From assembly GCF_042663885.1 (NCBI RefSeq), contig NZ_JBHSXV010000001.1: a DNA stretch of 64,000 nt; one strand, given 5' to 3'. The translations under genes were made by a program, and so were the position numbers. Position 1 is the first letter of the stretch. The number at the start of each line of letters is the position of its first letter. This stretch comes from Aquipuribacter hungaricus. Lineage in GTDB: Bacteria; Actinomycetota; Actinomycetes; Actinomycetales; JBBAYJ01. The notes under the pieces were generated by a model, which worked only from the letters and a program-made list of their open reading frames with translations, was not told the DNA's origin and ran no database searches. Of the stretch, positions 43,486 through 53,100 are shown one piece after another.

Positions 43486-44211
43486 TCATGCTCGGGCGCC
43501 GGCGCGGCCGTGCCGGCGCTTGGCGACGGTCTGCCAGAACGTGCCCCACTGCAGCAGCAGCAGCCCGGCCGCCAGCGCCAGCAGCGGGGTGCCGAACCAG
43601 TTCGGCGGCGGTACGGCACGGTGGAATGACTCCGTGTAGTGCACGAACAGGAAGTACCCCGAGTGCAGGATGGCGAGATAGAAGGCGACGTTCGCGCCAC
43701 CGTGCACCCACTTCCACGCCTGCGGGCCCAGGAAGTCGACGGCGCGATCAGACGAGGTCGCCAACAGGACGACCATCCAGATGACCGCAACCAGGCCGAC
43801 GAGGTTGGCCAGGCCGAACCCCGGCTCCATCCGTGCCTCCCGACCCAGCTGCGGGACGAACTCGTAACCGAGGAAGCGCCGGACGCTCCACCGCGCCCAC
43901 CCGTCGATGATGAGAACCGAGTGGACGACCGCCATCACGGCCGCCCAGATCCCTACCTGACGACGCCACGGCAGGAGCAGCACCCCGCGTGGGTGCAGCC
44001 GCGACACAGGCCCGATCGCCAACGACAGCAGCAAGAGCACGATGGCGGCGTCACCGAACGCCCGCCAGAGGCGCATGTCGGCCGACCACTCCATACGGGT
44101 GAACCAGAACAAGGCAAGCAAGGCCCCGGCGCCCATCGCGACCGCGACATGCCGGCGACCGGTACCCGACGACACGGGCGCGCTGGGGGTTGATCTCCCC
44201 GTCGCTACCAT
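43486..44211 (-). CDS. Ferric-reductase-like transmembrane protein
   Basis: About 241 residues with six helices and paired His residues (VVHSVLIIDGWARW, WVHGGANVAFYLAILHSGYF) as in the ferric-reductase/MsrQ group of heme membrane proteins. These move electrons across the membrane. ATG 44211 is chosen; the reading frame continues upstream without typical coding composition. It is convergent with the membrane protein gene. No flavin or Mo-binding partner is seen. Confidence 0.78.
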   Translation of the reverse strand: MVATGRSTPSAPVSSGTGRRHVAVAMGAGALLALFWFTRMEWSADMRLWRAFGDAAIVLLLLSLAIGPVSRLHPRGVLLLPWRRQVGIWAAVMAVVHSVLIIDGWARWSVRRFLGYEFVPQLGREARMEPGFGLANLVGLVAVIWMVVLLATSSDRAVDFLGPQAWKWVHGGANVAFYLAILHSGYFLFVHYTESFHRAVPPPNWFGTPLLALAAGLLLLQWGTFWQTVAKRRHGRAGARA

Positions 44212-44440
44212 CCGAACTTGGCCCTCACGATGCCCTCCTCGGGGTCCATCTCGACCGCACTCGCTCCCGGCCTTGTCGCCCGACTCGCGGACCCGAACCT
44301 GGTTGTCGGAACCGTAGCAACGGTGACGACTCTCCATGGGCCGACCGGTCATGACGCGGCTGAGGTGCACCGGCAGACAGCACGATCCCCGGGCGATCTG
44401 GATCCCGTGTCCCCGCAGGGTCACGCCGGCCGCCGGGCGG

Positions 44441-45889
44441 TCAGAGGTAGCGCATCGGGTCGACCGGCGTGCCTGCCAGCCGGGTCTCGAGGTGCAGGTG
44501 GCACCCTGTCGAGCTCCCCGTGGTGCCGATGTACCCGATGACCTGCCCGCGGCTCACGGTCTGCCCGGCACTCACGGCCAGCCTGCTCTGGTGGGCGTAG
44601 GCAGTGGCCAACGAGCTGCCGCCCACGTTGCCGTGGGCGATGACGACGAGGTTGCCGAAGCCGCCGCCCCAGCCGGCGGTGACGACCGTCCCGTCCGCAG
44701 CGGCCGTGATGGGCGTACCGCACGGCGCCGCGAAGTCCGTGCCGGCGTGCAGTTTCCGATAGCCCAGGATCGGGTGGATCCGGTACCCGAACTGCGAGGA
44801 GATGCGAGCACCGACAACGGGTCGTGACAGGAACCCGCTGCCCGACGGGGCCTGGGGCGCAGGCGGGGCCTGGGGGGTCCGAGGCGTGACGGGAGGCGGG
44901 GGCGCTGGGGCGGGTCGGTTGTCGCGTTCCGCCTGCTCGCGCTGTCGTTGGATCTCGACCTGTCGTTGCCGCTCCAGCTCCGCGACCCGTTGCCGCTCCA
45001 GCTCGGCTAGCCGCTGGCGTTCCAGCTCCAGCTGGCGTTGGCGCTCGAGCTCGGCGAGCCGTTCGGCTTCGGCGATCGCGGCCAGCTGCTCGACGAGCTT
45101 CTGCTCCTCGACCTCGAGGGCCGCAATCTCTGCTTCCTCGGCGGCCTTGGCGGCTTCGAACGTGGCGACAGCCTGGTCTTCTTGGGCGACCAGCGTCTCC
45201 AGCGCGTCCTGCGCGTCGCGGGCTGCCGCCTCAGCGGCCTCAGTGGCCACGACCTGCTCAGCGGCCAGACGCTTCAGGTCCTCGACGCGGGCGCGCTCGG
45301 CCTCCAGCCGGGCCTCGGCGTTGCGGATGTCGACCTGCTGCACCCGCAACCGCGACAGGGCCTGGTTCTGGCTACGACGGGCCACGGCGGCGAAGGCAAC
45401 CATGTCGGCGTACTCGCCGGCGCTGTCAGCGTCGACGAGGATCGTCAGCGGCGTGAACCCTGAGCCCTGGTACACCTCGCGCGCGACACCGGCCACGACC
45501 TTCTCGGTCTCATCGGCCGCACCGGTGCGCTCCTGCAGCTGCAGACCGGCGGCCGTGACCGCGGCCTCGGCCAGGGACAGCTCCACTGTCAGCTCAGCAT
45601 CCCGCTGCCGGGCGGCAGTCACATCGGCCGCCGCCTTCTCGACCGCAGCCCGGGCCCCGGGCAGGCGCGCCTGCAGCCCGGCCAGCCGCTCGGAGGCCGC
45701 AGACAGCTCGGCACCTACCTCATCGAGCTCCTGACGGGACGAGTCCAGCCCCTCACGCACCTCGCCCTGACGCTGCTCGACGCCCTCGCGGTCCTCCGGT
45801 GTCGTCGACGCAGCAGCCGGTGTGCCCAGAACAACGGCCATCGCGAGCAACACCGCGCAGCAAGATCGCCCCCTGACGTGGTTGCGCAC
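44441..45889 (-). CDS. M23-family endopeptidase with coiled coil (EnvC/NlpD-like)
   Basis: A 482-residue secreted protein: signal peptide (about 1-27), a long coiled coil (about 35-320) with repeated ELERQR units, a Pro-rich spacer, and a C-terminal LytM/M23 domain (about 365-482; metal ligands in HAGTDF and HLHLE). It cleaves or activates cleavage of wall cross-links, probably in division or envelope remodelling. The repeat-rich coiled coil (DNA 44940-45060) is low complexity. It is divergent from the TlpA-like gene. Confidence 0.9.
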   Translation of the reverse strand: MRNHVRGRSCCAVLLAMAVVLGTPAAASTTPEDREGVEQRQGEVREGLDSSRQELDEVGAELSAASERLAGLQARLPGARAAVEKAAADVTAARQRDAELTVELSLAEAAVTAAGLQLQERTGAADETEKVVAGVAREVYQGSGFTPLTILVDADSAGEYADMVAFAAVARRSQNQALSRLRVQQVDIRNAEARLEAERARVEDLKRLAAEQVVATEAAEAAARDAQDALETLVAQEDQAVATFEAAKAAEEAEIAALEVEEQKLVEQLAAIAEAERLAELERQRQLELERQRLAELERQRVAELERQRQVEIQRQREQAERDNRPAPAPPPPVTPRTPQAPPAPQAPSGSGFLSRPVVGARISSQFGYRIHPILGYRKLHAGTDFAAPCGTPITAAADGTVVTAGWGGGFGNLVVIAHGNVGGSSLATAYAHQSRLAVSAGQTVSRGQVIGYIGTTGSSTGCHLHLETRLAGTPVDPMRYL

Positions 45890-46166
45890 CGCGGACTCCT
45901 GCCGGCTCGGCCCCTACCTGCGGACAAAGGCTCAATCTCAGGTCGAGGGTAACAGGCGTACGCCACGCACAGTTGATCGCCGATTTCGGCCGTCGTCCAC
46001 GTCCGTCGGCTCGACAGCTCTTGTTGTCACAGCTGCGTCGGTTCCCGTCTGCCGGCACAGCAGCACCGGGAAGCGGCAGCTGACGGGGGCCTGGACGAGA
46101 CACGGCTGAGGCGCCTGAGCCGGGCCGGAGTCAACCCGGCCCAAGACGCGGCGTAGCCTCAAATGC
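45890..46166. promoter_or_regulatory. Divergent intergenic region
   Basis: About 277 bases between the M23 gene and the TlpA-like gene, head-to-head. It should contain both promoters. No clear -10/-35 pair or gene is seen. Confidence 0.4.
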
Positions 46167-46841
46167 ATGGAGGACGGCGCCCGGACCGCGGACTCTCGTC
46201 CGGCCGATGACAAAGCTGGGGCCCAGTCCACCACCACCCGCCGAACCCTGCTCGTGGGCGGGTTGGGTGCTGCTGCGGTGGTGGCTATGGGCGCGTCGAC
46301 GATGTGGCTCGCCGACCGCCCGTCCGACGGTGCTACCGGACCTCCTGGTGGTGACGCCGAATCAGGGGTCTCGGTGTCGCAACCCGTCACCGAGTACCAG
46401 GTCGCCGATCGTGGTGCTCCGGTGGCGCTGAGCGGGGGAACCTTGACTGATGACGAGCTGGACCTGGCGGACCTGCACGGCGACGTGGCGGTCGTCAACG
46501 TCTGGGGGTCCTGGTGCGGGCCTTGCCGCGTCGAGGCCCCCGTCCTGGCCAAGGTCTCGACGGACTACCGCGAGCGTGAGGTGTCCTTCGTCGGGGTGAA
46601 CGTGAAGGACAACCGGGCAGCAGCCGTAGCGTTCGAGGAGCAGCACGGCATCGCGTACCCGAGCATCGAGGACACCGACGGCCGGGCCGTGCTGGCACTC
46701 AGCCAGTACGTGCCCGCCTCCGCTGTGCCGGTGACGCTGGTGCTGGACCGGCAAGGCAGGGTGGCCGCCAGAGTCCTCGGAGCGGTAAGGGAGGCCACCC
46801 TCACGGCTTTGCTGGACAGCACGCTCGCCGAGGCGCCGTGA
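46167..46841 (+). CDS. TlpA/ResA-like thiol-disulfide protein
   Basis: A 224-residue protein with a Tat-like N-terminus (TTTRRTLLVGGLGAAAVVAM) and an extracytoplasmic thioredoxin fold with WCGPC near residue 112 and a cis-Pro region SAVPVTLVLD. It should reduce disulfides on apocytochrome or other exported proteins. CcdA, encoded next, would supply electrons through the membrane. A 17-bp tandem repeat separates the two genes. Confidence 0.9.
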   Translation: MEDGARTADSRPADDKAGAQSTTTRRTLLVGGLGAAAVVAMGASTMWLADRPSDGATGPPGGDAESGVSVSQPVTEYQVADRGAPVALSGGTLTDDELDLADLHGDVAVVNVWGSWCGPCRVEAPVLAKVSTDYREREVSFVGVNVKDNRAAAVAFEEQHGIAYPSIEDTDGRAVLALSQYVPASAVPVTLVLDRQGRVAARVLGAVREATLTALLDSTLAEAP

Positions 46842-46926
46842 CGTCGGCGTTGTCATGGCCTGGGCGTTGTTGTGACCTCGGCGTTGTTGTGATCTCGGCG
46901 TTGTCGTGACCTCGGCCTTGGCGTGA
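46842..46926. repeat. 17-bp tandem repeat, five copies, between TlpA-like and ccdA
   Basis: Five copies close to CCTCGGCGTTGTTGTGA fill the gap between the TlpA-like stop and ccdA. The last copy contains the GTG start of ccdA. The unit is not a multiple of three and does not encode protein. It could affect ribosome access or termination. Confidence 0.85.
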
Positions 46927-47669
46927 CCTCTGTGCTGCAGGACACCGTGCTGAGCGGGTCGATGCTGCTCGCGGTGCCGGTGGCGGTGCTGGCGGGTCTG
47001 GTGTCGTTCCTGTCTCCGTGCGTGCTGCCGCTGGTGCCCGGCTACCTGTCGTACGTGACCGGGCTGTCGGGTGCGGACCTGGACGAGCCGCGCCCCGGGA
47101 GGGTTGTGGCCGGCACGGCGCTGTTCGTCGCCGGGTTCGCCGCGGTGTTCGCTTCCTTCGGTGCCCTGTTCGGGGGGCTGGGGTCGCTGTTGTTGCAGTA
47201 CCAGTCACCCATCACCCGTGTGATGGGGGTCGTGATCGTGGTCATGGGGCTGGCGTTCCTCGGGTATGTGCCCGGCCTGCAGCGCGAGCGGCGGTTCCAC
47301 CTGCGTCCGGCGCGCGGTCTGGTCGGTGCCCCGCTGCTGGGGGTGACGTTCGGACTGGGGTGGACCCCGTGCATAGGGCCGGCGTTGGCGGCGGTGCAGA
47401 CGCTGGCGTTCACCGAGGCCAGCGCGGGGCGGGGGACCCTGCTGTCGGTCGCCTACGCGCTGGGTCTGGGTGTGCCGTTCCTTGCCGTGGGGCTAGCGGT
47501 GCGCAGGACCGCCGGGGCGTTGGGGTGGGTCCGCAGGCACCGGGTGGCGGTGACGCGCGCCGGTGGGGGGCTGCTGGTGCTCACGGGGCTGCTGCTGGCC
47601 ACCGGGGTGTGGGAGCGCATCATGGTCACCATGCGCATCTGGGCGGCCGCGTTCACGCCGGTCATCTGA
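46923..47669 (+). CDS. ccdA: CcdA-like cytochrome c biogenesis / thiol-reducing membrane protein
   Basis: A 248-residue protein with six helices and the CcdA hallmark Cys residues in SFLSPCVLPLVPGYL and GWTPCIGPALAAVQ. It carries reducing equivalents from cytoplasmic thioredoxin to extracytoplasmic TlpA/ResA. The start is uncertain: GTG 46923 lies in the last 17-bp repeat, and GTG 46932 is nearby. It is followed by resB and ccsB, forming a System II cytochrome c maturation set. Confidence 0.93.
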   Translation: MTSVLQDTVLSGSMLLAVPVAVLAGLVSFLSPCVLPLVPGYLSYVTGLSGADLDEPRPGRVVAGTALFVAGFAAVFASFGALFGGLGSLLLQYQSPITRVMGVVIVVMGLAFLGYVPGLQRERRFHLRPARGLVGAPLLGVTFGLGWTPCIGPALAAVQTLAFTEASAGRGTLLSVAYALGLGVPFLAVGLAVRRTAGALGWVRRHRVAVTRAGGGLLVLTGLLLATGVWERIMVTMRIWAAAFTPVI

Positions 47670-47706
47670 TGTGCGCTGACCGCGCCCGAGCCCGGCGAGC
47701 GACGAC

Positions 47707-49365
47707 GTGACCGAGGTCCAGGACCAGCTCGAGCGCAGCGGGGTCCTGTCGATGCCCGCACGCCCGGAGGGTGGAGGCGGCGCCGGGTGGGCACGCTGGG
47801 TCTGGCGGTCGCTCACGTCGATGCGCACTGCGCTGATCCTGCTGACGCTGCTCGCGCTGGCCGCCGTGCCCGGGTCGCTGCTGCCCCAGCGGGGTGTGGC
47901 GTCGGATCCCAACGCAGTAGCGGGCTTCTTCCGCGAGAACCCGACGATGGCGCCGTGGCTGGACCGGCTGGGCCTGTTCGAGGTCTACGCCTCACCGTGG
48001 TTCGCGGCCATCTACCTTCTCCTCCTGGTCTCCATGACCGGCTGCGTGCTGCCGCGCTGCGCCCGGCTGTGGCGGGCCAGCCGGGCCGAGCCGCCACGCG
48101 CACCGGGCAACCTGGCCCGTCTGCCCGGACACCAGCAGGCGGACACCACCCTGCCCCCTGCCCACGTGCTCCGAGCCACCGCGGAGGAGCTCCGCCGACG
48201 TGGGTTCCGGGTCGGCGTCGACGCCAGCACGGTCCACGCGGAGAAGGGCTACCTGCGCGAGGTGGGCAACCTGCTGTTCCACCTGTCGCTGCTGGTGCTC
48301 CTGTTCGGCATCGCCGTCGGCGCCCTGTTCGGGTTCGAGGGCCGCGTCGTCGTGGCCGAGGGGGGCGGGTTCGCCAACACCCGCTCCCAGTACGACGAGT
48401 TCTCGCCCGGGCCCTTCACCGACGAGGCCCGGTTGACACCCTTCTTTCTCACCCTCAACACGTTCACCGCCCGGTTTGAACAGACCGGACCGCAGCGCGG
48501 GTCCGCGCGGGACTTCCGGGCCGACGTCACGCTCACCCGGCGCCCCGGCTCGCCCGCGGAGGAGACCACCATCGCGGTCAACTCCCCGCTCGACGTCCGA
48601 GGCACCAAGCTGTTCCTCACCGGCAACGGGTACGCACCGCGCGTCACGGTCCGAGACGGTGAAGGGCGGGAGGTCGCCGCCGGACCGGTGATCTTCCTCC
48701 CCCTGGACGGGTTCTTCACCTCCGAAGGGGTCGTCAAGGCCCCCGACGCCCGGCCGGAGCAGCTCGGCTTCGAGGGCCTGTTCCTACCCACGGCCGCCTT
48801 CGACCCCGTGACCGGGCCCTACTCGCTGTCGCCGGACACGCTGGACCCGCAGCTGCTGCTCACCGCCTGGACCGGTGACCTGGGGCTGTCCGACGGTGCG
48901 CCCCAGTCGGTGTACCGGTTGGACACCACAGCCATGGACCAGCTCAGCGAGGGCGGGCAGCCTCTCACCCGGGCTCTTCGACCCGGGGAGACCATGACGC
49001 TGCCGGACGGGCTGGGCAGCATCACCTTCGATGGCGTGGCCAGGTTTGCCAACTTCCAGATCGCCTACGACCCCGGAAAAGAAGTCTCGCTGGTGGCTGC
49101 GATCATGCTGCTCGTGGGCCTCACCATGTCCCTGACCATCCCCCGTCGCCGGGTCTGGGTCCGGGTGCACCCCACCGACGCAGGCACCACCGGCGTCGAG
49201 GTGGCGGCGTACAGCCTGACCCGGCAAGACCCGCCGACGGAGCTGCTCGACGAACTCGTGCGCCTCAGCGCAACCGGCCCTGGAAGCGGCCCTGGAAGCG
49301 GCCCGGAGCCAATCGCACGGACCAAGGTGCCCGCGAGGACCGCGACACCCGCGACGAAGGAGTAG
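47707..49365 (+). CDS. resB: ResB-like cytochrome c biogenesis protein
   Basis: A 552-residue protein with helices near residues 37-60, 98-117 and 198-218, a large outer domain and a C-terminal helix before a short tail (FANFQIAYDPGKEVSLVAAIMLL). This is the ResB/Ccs1 pattern. With CcsB it exports and attaches heme to CXXCH motifs. GTG 47707 is chosen. The last 40 residues are Pro/Gly/Ser/Thr-rich. Confidence 0.93.
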   Translation: MTEVQDQLERSGVLSMPARPEGGGGAGWARWVWRSLTSMRTALILLTLLALAAVPGSLLPQRGVASDPNAVAGFFRENPTMAPWLDRLGLFEVYASPWFAAIYLLLLVSMTGCVLPRCARLWRASRAEPPRAPGNLARLPGHQQADTTLPPAHVLRATAEELRRRGFRVGVDASTVHAEKGYLREVGNLLFHLSLLVLLFGIAVGALFGFEGRVVVAEGGGFANTRSQYDEFSPGPFTDEARLTPFFLTLNTFTARFEQTGPQRGSARDFRADVTLTRRPGSPAEETTIAVNSPLDVRGTKLFLTGNGYAPRVTVRDGEGREVAAGPVIFLPLDGFFTSEGVVKAPDARPEQLGFEGLFLPTAAFDPVTGPYSLSPDTLDPQLLLTAWTGDLGLSDGAPQSVYRLDTTAMDQLSEGGQPLTRALRPGETMTLPDGLGSITFDGVARFANFQIAYDPGKEVSLVAAIMLLVGLTMSLTIPRRRVWVRVHPTDAGTTGVEVAAYSLTRQDPPTELLDELVRLSATGPGSGPGSGPEPIARTKVPARTATPATKE

Positions 49366-49369
49366 ACCG

Positions 49370-50380
49370 ATGGACTGGGCCCGGCTGAGCGACACCCTCG
49401 TGTATTCCGCAATCGCCGTCTACGCCTTGGCGATGCTCGCCTACGCAGCCGAGGCGGCACTGCGCGGCCGCGCGGCCGTCGTAGTCGACCAGGCCGTCGG
49501 GGTCGGACAGGCGGTCCTGGTCCCTGCGGTCCCCTTCAGGTGGGACGAACGCTCCTCGCTCGACTCATCGCCAGGCCCGGGCCCTGCCGCCGGCGGGTCG
49601 CGGACGGATCAGCGGCTGGGTCGGGTCGCGGTGTCGCTCACGGTCCTCGCCTTCCTCCTGCACCTCATGGGCCTGATCACCCGGGGGCTCGCGGCGGGCC
49701 GGGCTCCCTGGGGCAACATGTACGAGTACGCCGTCGCGGGCGGGCTGGCCGCCACCGGGGCCTACCTCATCTTCCTGCGCCGTCAGCCGGTCAAGGACCT
49801 CGGCGCGTGGATCGTCGGCGTCGTCACCCTCACTCTCGGCCTCGCCGTCACCGTCCTCTACACCCCGGCCGGGGACCTGGTCCCGGCGCTCAACTCCTAC
49901 TGGCTCGTCATCCACGTCGCCGCCGCGATCGTGTCCGGCGGCGTGTTCACCCTCGGTGCCGCCGCGGGCCTGCTGTACCTCCTACGGCTGCGCCTGGACC
50001 GAAGCCACGCAGAGGCTCGAACCAGGCCCGGGGAGGGCACTCGAAGCAGGTACGCCGCACACCTGCCGGCCGCAGCCGCACTGGAAAAGGTCTCCCACTC
50101 CGCCCACGTGTTCGCCTTCCCGATCTGGACGTTCGCCGTCATCGCCGGCGCCATCTGGGCCGAGGACTCCTGGGGCCGCTACTGGGGCTGGGACCCCAAG
50201 GAGACCTGGGCCTTCATCACCTGGGTCCTCTACGCCGCCTACCTGCACGCCCAGTCCACCGCCGGCTGGCGCGGCCGGAAGGCGACCTGGTTCGCCCTGG
50301 CCGGCTACCTCGCCTTCCTCTTCAACTTTTTCGGCGTCAACATCTGGCTCCCTGGCCTGCACTCCTACGCCGGCGTCTGA
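49370..50380 (+). CDS. ccsB: CcsB/CcsA-like heme export and ligation protein
   Basis: A 336-residue protein with eight or so helices and the WWD-type heme-handling motif WGRYWGWDPKETWAFITW, plus conserved His residues in the flanking loops. It partners ResB in System II. ATG 49370 begins five bases after the resB stop. No CXXCH cytochrome is encoded in the window, so its substrate must lie elsewhere. Confidence 0.93.
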   Translation: MDWARLSDTLVYSAIAVYALAMLAYAAEAALRGRAAVVVDQAVGVGQAVLVPAVPFRWDERSSLDSSPGPGPAAGGSRTDQRLGRVAVSLTVLAFLLHLMGLITRGLAAGRAPWGNMYEYAVAGGLAATGAYLIFLRRQPVKDLGAWIVGVVTLTLGLAVTVLYTPAGDLVPALNSYWLVIHVAAAIVSGGVFTLGAAAGLLYLLRLRLDRSHAEARTRPGEGTRSRYAAHLPAAAALEKVSHSAHVFAFPIWTFAVIAGAIWAEDSWGRYWGWDPKETWAFITWVLYAAYLHAQSTAGWRGRKATWFALAGYLAFLFNFFGVNIWLPGLHSYAGV

Positions 50381-50479
50381 CCGCCTCGCCGTCACACCAG
50401 AGGCTGCGGCGGGTGGGCCTTCGCCGCGCGAGGCATGCAGGTCGGCCTACGTGCCCGTCCAGGTGTGGCGGTGGACGGG

Positions 50480-51007
50480 CTACTGCATGACGAAGGAGGT
50501 GAAGTACACGTCGTAGACCTCACCGTGGTAAGCCTCGCCGATCTGCTCGACCAGATCAGCCTTGACGGCGTCCCGTTGCTCGGTCGACTGCAGGTCCGTG
50601 ATCGCTCTGCCCGACAGGGTCGAGATGAGGATGTCCAGCGCGTGGCTACCGTCCAGCTTCTCCTCTTCCTCACCGCCCCCCTCGGGCATAGCCTCCTGCA
50701 GGGCGATCCCCACCTGCAGGTAGCGACCCTCTGCCAGGTTGATGGTGACCGGATCCAGCGCGACGACAGCCCCCGGCTCGGGCTCCGGCTCTTCCTCGAC
50801 GGCCGCCTCGTCGCCGGCACCACCGGTGAACATGACGAACCCGCCGCCACCCGCGCCAAGCAGGGCGACGAGGAGCACCAGCGCACCCACGAACTTTTTC
50901 TTCCGCCCGGCCCGGGGGGCCGTCTCGTCGTCGGCGCCGACCGGGGCTCCCTTGCGCTGGCCGGGGACGGTCGCCCCGCCCGTCAGGGTGCGGTCGGTGA
51001 TGGCCAT
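50480..51007 (-). CDS. Orphan FliL-like protein
   Basis: About 175 residues: a polar N-terminus, one membrane helix (FVGALVLLVALLGAGGGGFVMF), an acidic linker and a FliL domain (ALDPVTINLAEGRYLQVGIALQ, DILISTLSGRAITDL, VYDVYFTSFVMQ). FliL supports flagellar motor torque, but no flagellar gene is present here. ATG 51007 has GAGGAG upstream; a longer start at 51169 has no support. Confidence 0.85.
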   Translation of the reverse strand: MAITDRTLTGGATVPGQRKGAPVGADDETAPRAGRKKKFVGALVLLVALLGAGGGGFVMFTGGAGDEAAVEEEPEPEPGAVVALDPVTINLAEGRYLQVGIALQEAMPEGGGEEEEKLDGSHALDILISTLSGRAITDLQSTEQRDAVKADLVEQIGEAYHGEVYDVYFTSFVMQ

Positions 51008-51211
51008 GGTCTGCTCCTCGGAGGCGGTGGGTCGGGACCCGGACAGCGGGCGGCGTAGCTGGCGGAATGACCCGCGGTCCGCGACCGACGGTCTCGGACC
51101 GCCGACCGGGGCGTCACAGCGTCGATCGGCCGTTCTGGGGGGACGAGCAGGCGCCTGGCGCACTGTCACCCGATGTGCGCAGCGACGAGCGCACCTCGAA
51201 GCCGCAAGGGC

Positions 51212-52324
51212 TCAGGGCACGGCCGGGGAGCGGCCCTCGCTCACGCCGATGTGGAGGTGGTCCTTGTGCAGGTCGTCGGTGAAGTACCGGGGCCGTTCAC
51301 CGTTGAGGTCGAACGGGCCGCCGACCTCCGTGGCACCCAGCTGTCCCGCCTTCGTCATCACCGCGCCCAGCAGGTCGCGGGGGGTTGCGGGGTCGACGAC
51401 CAGGGCGCCGTCGACTCGCCAGATGTCCACGGCGCGTCCGCGGGAGTGGTTGGACTGGCGGTCGGTCCCGAAGACGTTGACCGGGTGGCCGGTGGAGAAG
51501 GTGAGCACCTCGATCGTATGGTCCCGGGCCAATCCGTCCAGGACCACCAGCACGGGGTCGAGCACCGTGCCTGAGCTGACGTCGGCCCGGGCGTCCGCGG
51601 GCAGCACCACCCGGGGGTTCGCCAGGACCGCCTCGCCGAGCGGGGTTGGAGAGCCCGGGCCCTGGGCCGGCTGGTCCGGCCCGACAGCCACGACCGACCA
51701 CCCGGTCGCGGACGGAGCGAGCCGCACGTCCAGGGTCATCCCCCGGACGGAGCTGGTGCCGTCGCCCCGCACCAACGCCTGGTCCAAGGCCACCATGACG
51801 CTGGCTTCCGCCGGGGTGAGCCCGCCGTACTGCGGGTAGAGAATGTCCACCACGGCACGCTCGCCGTCATCGTCGAGCAGCCGTGACAGGGCTGCGACCA
51901 GCGCCGGGTCGAAGCCCGCGGCCGACAGCCGGCCCGCCGCCGACTCCATGCCGCCAGCACCTTCCCCCCACGTACCGGCAACCTCGACCAGGCGGGCGGC
52001 GACAGCCTTGATCTCCGGCTGGACCTCGCCAGGCCCAGGCGCCCACGGCGAGACAGTAGGCGACCCGGCCGCGTCGGCCTCCGGGTCCACGGCCTCCGGG
52101 GCCGCACCCTCCGAGTCGACGGGGTCGCCGGGTACGTCGGCCGAGGGCTTCGGGCCTTCGGGGTCCAGCATGACCGTGCGCGCGGGCCGACCTGCTGACG
52201 TCGACGGTTCGGAGCAGGCGGCGACGACTACGGCGACCGCGGCCGCACCCAGGCCCGCTAGGGCCGAGCGGCGCGACGCGTCCCGGGGTGCCTCCGGGCG
52301 GTCCGGTCGGCTGTTCGCCGTCAC
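51212..52324 (-). CDS. Lipoprotein with M15-like peptidase region
   Basis: A 370-residue protein with a Tat-like leader (RRSALAGLGAAAVAVVVAAC) and lipobox, an acidic Pro-rich spacer, and a C-terminal region with SNHSRGRAVDIWRV and KDHLHIGV. These are the His/Asp ligand motifs of M15/VanY-type carboxypeptidases. It may trim wall peptides. Its ATG overlaps the upstream GNAT stop as ATGA. Confidence 0.75.
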   Translation of the reverse strand: MTANSRPDRPEAPRDASRRSALAGLGAAAVAVVVAACSEPSTSAGRPARTVMLDPEGPKPSADVPGDPVDSEGAAPEAVDPEADAAGSPTVSPWAPGPGEVQPEIKAVAARLVEVAGTWGEGAGGMESAAGRLSAAGFDPALVAALSRLLDDDGERAVVDILYPQYGGLTPAEASVMVALDQALVRGDGTSSVRGMTLDVRLAPSATGWSVVAVGPDQPAQGPGSPTPLGEAVLANPRVVLPADARADVSSGTVLDPVLVVLDGLARDHTIEVLTFSTGHPVNVFGTDRQSNHSRGRAVDIWRVDGALVVDPATPRDLLGAVMTKAGQLGATEVGGPFDLNGERPRYFTDDLHKDHLHIGVSEGRSPAVP

Positions 52325-53100
52325 CTGTCACCCCGCGAAGCGCCGCGCGCCGGCTGGCCGGGGACCGGGTGCGCCGTTGTTTGGGTCGTCCCTTGCGTGG
52401 TGGGTGTGAGGCGGTACGTCGACACGGTGAGGCCGTCTCGGGTGGGGTGCTGCTCCACGAACTGCCAGCCCATCTTCTCGTAGAAGCCGCCGGCCCCGCC
52501 CGCCCCGGTCAGCGTGGTCAGCCGTGCGTCCTCTGCCCCGGACAACGCCGCACGCAGAACGAACCGGTCCACCAGCGCCCGTCCCGCGCCGCCGGACCGA
52601 CAGGTCGCGTCCACGGCAACCGCCGTGATCACCGCGATCGGTGCTGGCGCCGTGTCCTCTCGGGGCCCGGGTGCACCGGGCGCAGCGTCCGGGCGGGCGG
52701 GAGGCCTCGTCGAGATGCCGGTCAGGCGGCGCAGGTAGGGCGTGGCGCGGGTGCGCACGAAGTGCACGGCGAGCCGTGGCCGTCGCAGGAGCGCGATGCA
52801 ACCGGCGACCAGCAGGGGGAACCGGTGCCGGGCGATCACGTCCTGGACCAGGCGGACCTGGTCGGTGCTGCCGATGAGGAAGCCGACGGGTACAGGGCCC
52901 GCCTCCCCGAACCGCTCCGCCACCAGGGCGATGCCGTACGGGGAGTCGAGGAACGTGGCGTGCCAGCGGCGCAGGAACGTGTGCCCCAGGTGAGGGAAGA
53001 GGCCGTGCGGCAACAGCTCCTCGTGCTGCCGGGCGGTGTAGCCGAGGTCGCTCGGCACCGCGTCTCGGACGATGAGGCGGGAGGGGGACGACGGGGGCAT
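52321..53100 (-). CDS. GNAT-family acetyltransferase
   Basis: A 259-residue protein with the GNAT fold: an N-terminal acceptor half, a Gly/Pro/Arg-rich insert, then AVAVDATCRSGGAGRALVDRF, the acetyl-CoA binding R/Q-x-x-G-x-G/A-type loop, and GFYEKMGWQFVEQ. The substrate is unknown. It is co-translated with the M15-like lipoprotein, so it might act on a wall or lipid amine (inference). Confidence 0.82.
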   Translation of the reverse strand: MPPSSPSRLIVRDAVPSDLGYTARQHEELLPHGLFPHLGHTFLRRWHATFLDSPYGIALVAERFGEAGPVPVGFLIGSTDQVRLVQDVIARHRFPLLVAGCIALLRRPRLAVHFVRTRATPYLRRLTGISTRPPARPDAAPGAPGPREDTAPAPIAVITAVAVDATCRSGGAGRALVDRFVLRAALSGAEDARLTTLTGAGGAGGFYEKMGWQFVEQHPTRDGLTVSTYRLTPTTQGTTQTTAHPVPGQPARGASRGDR

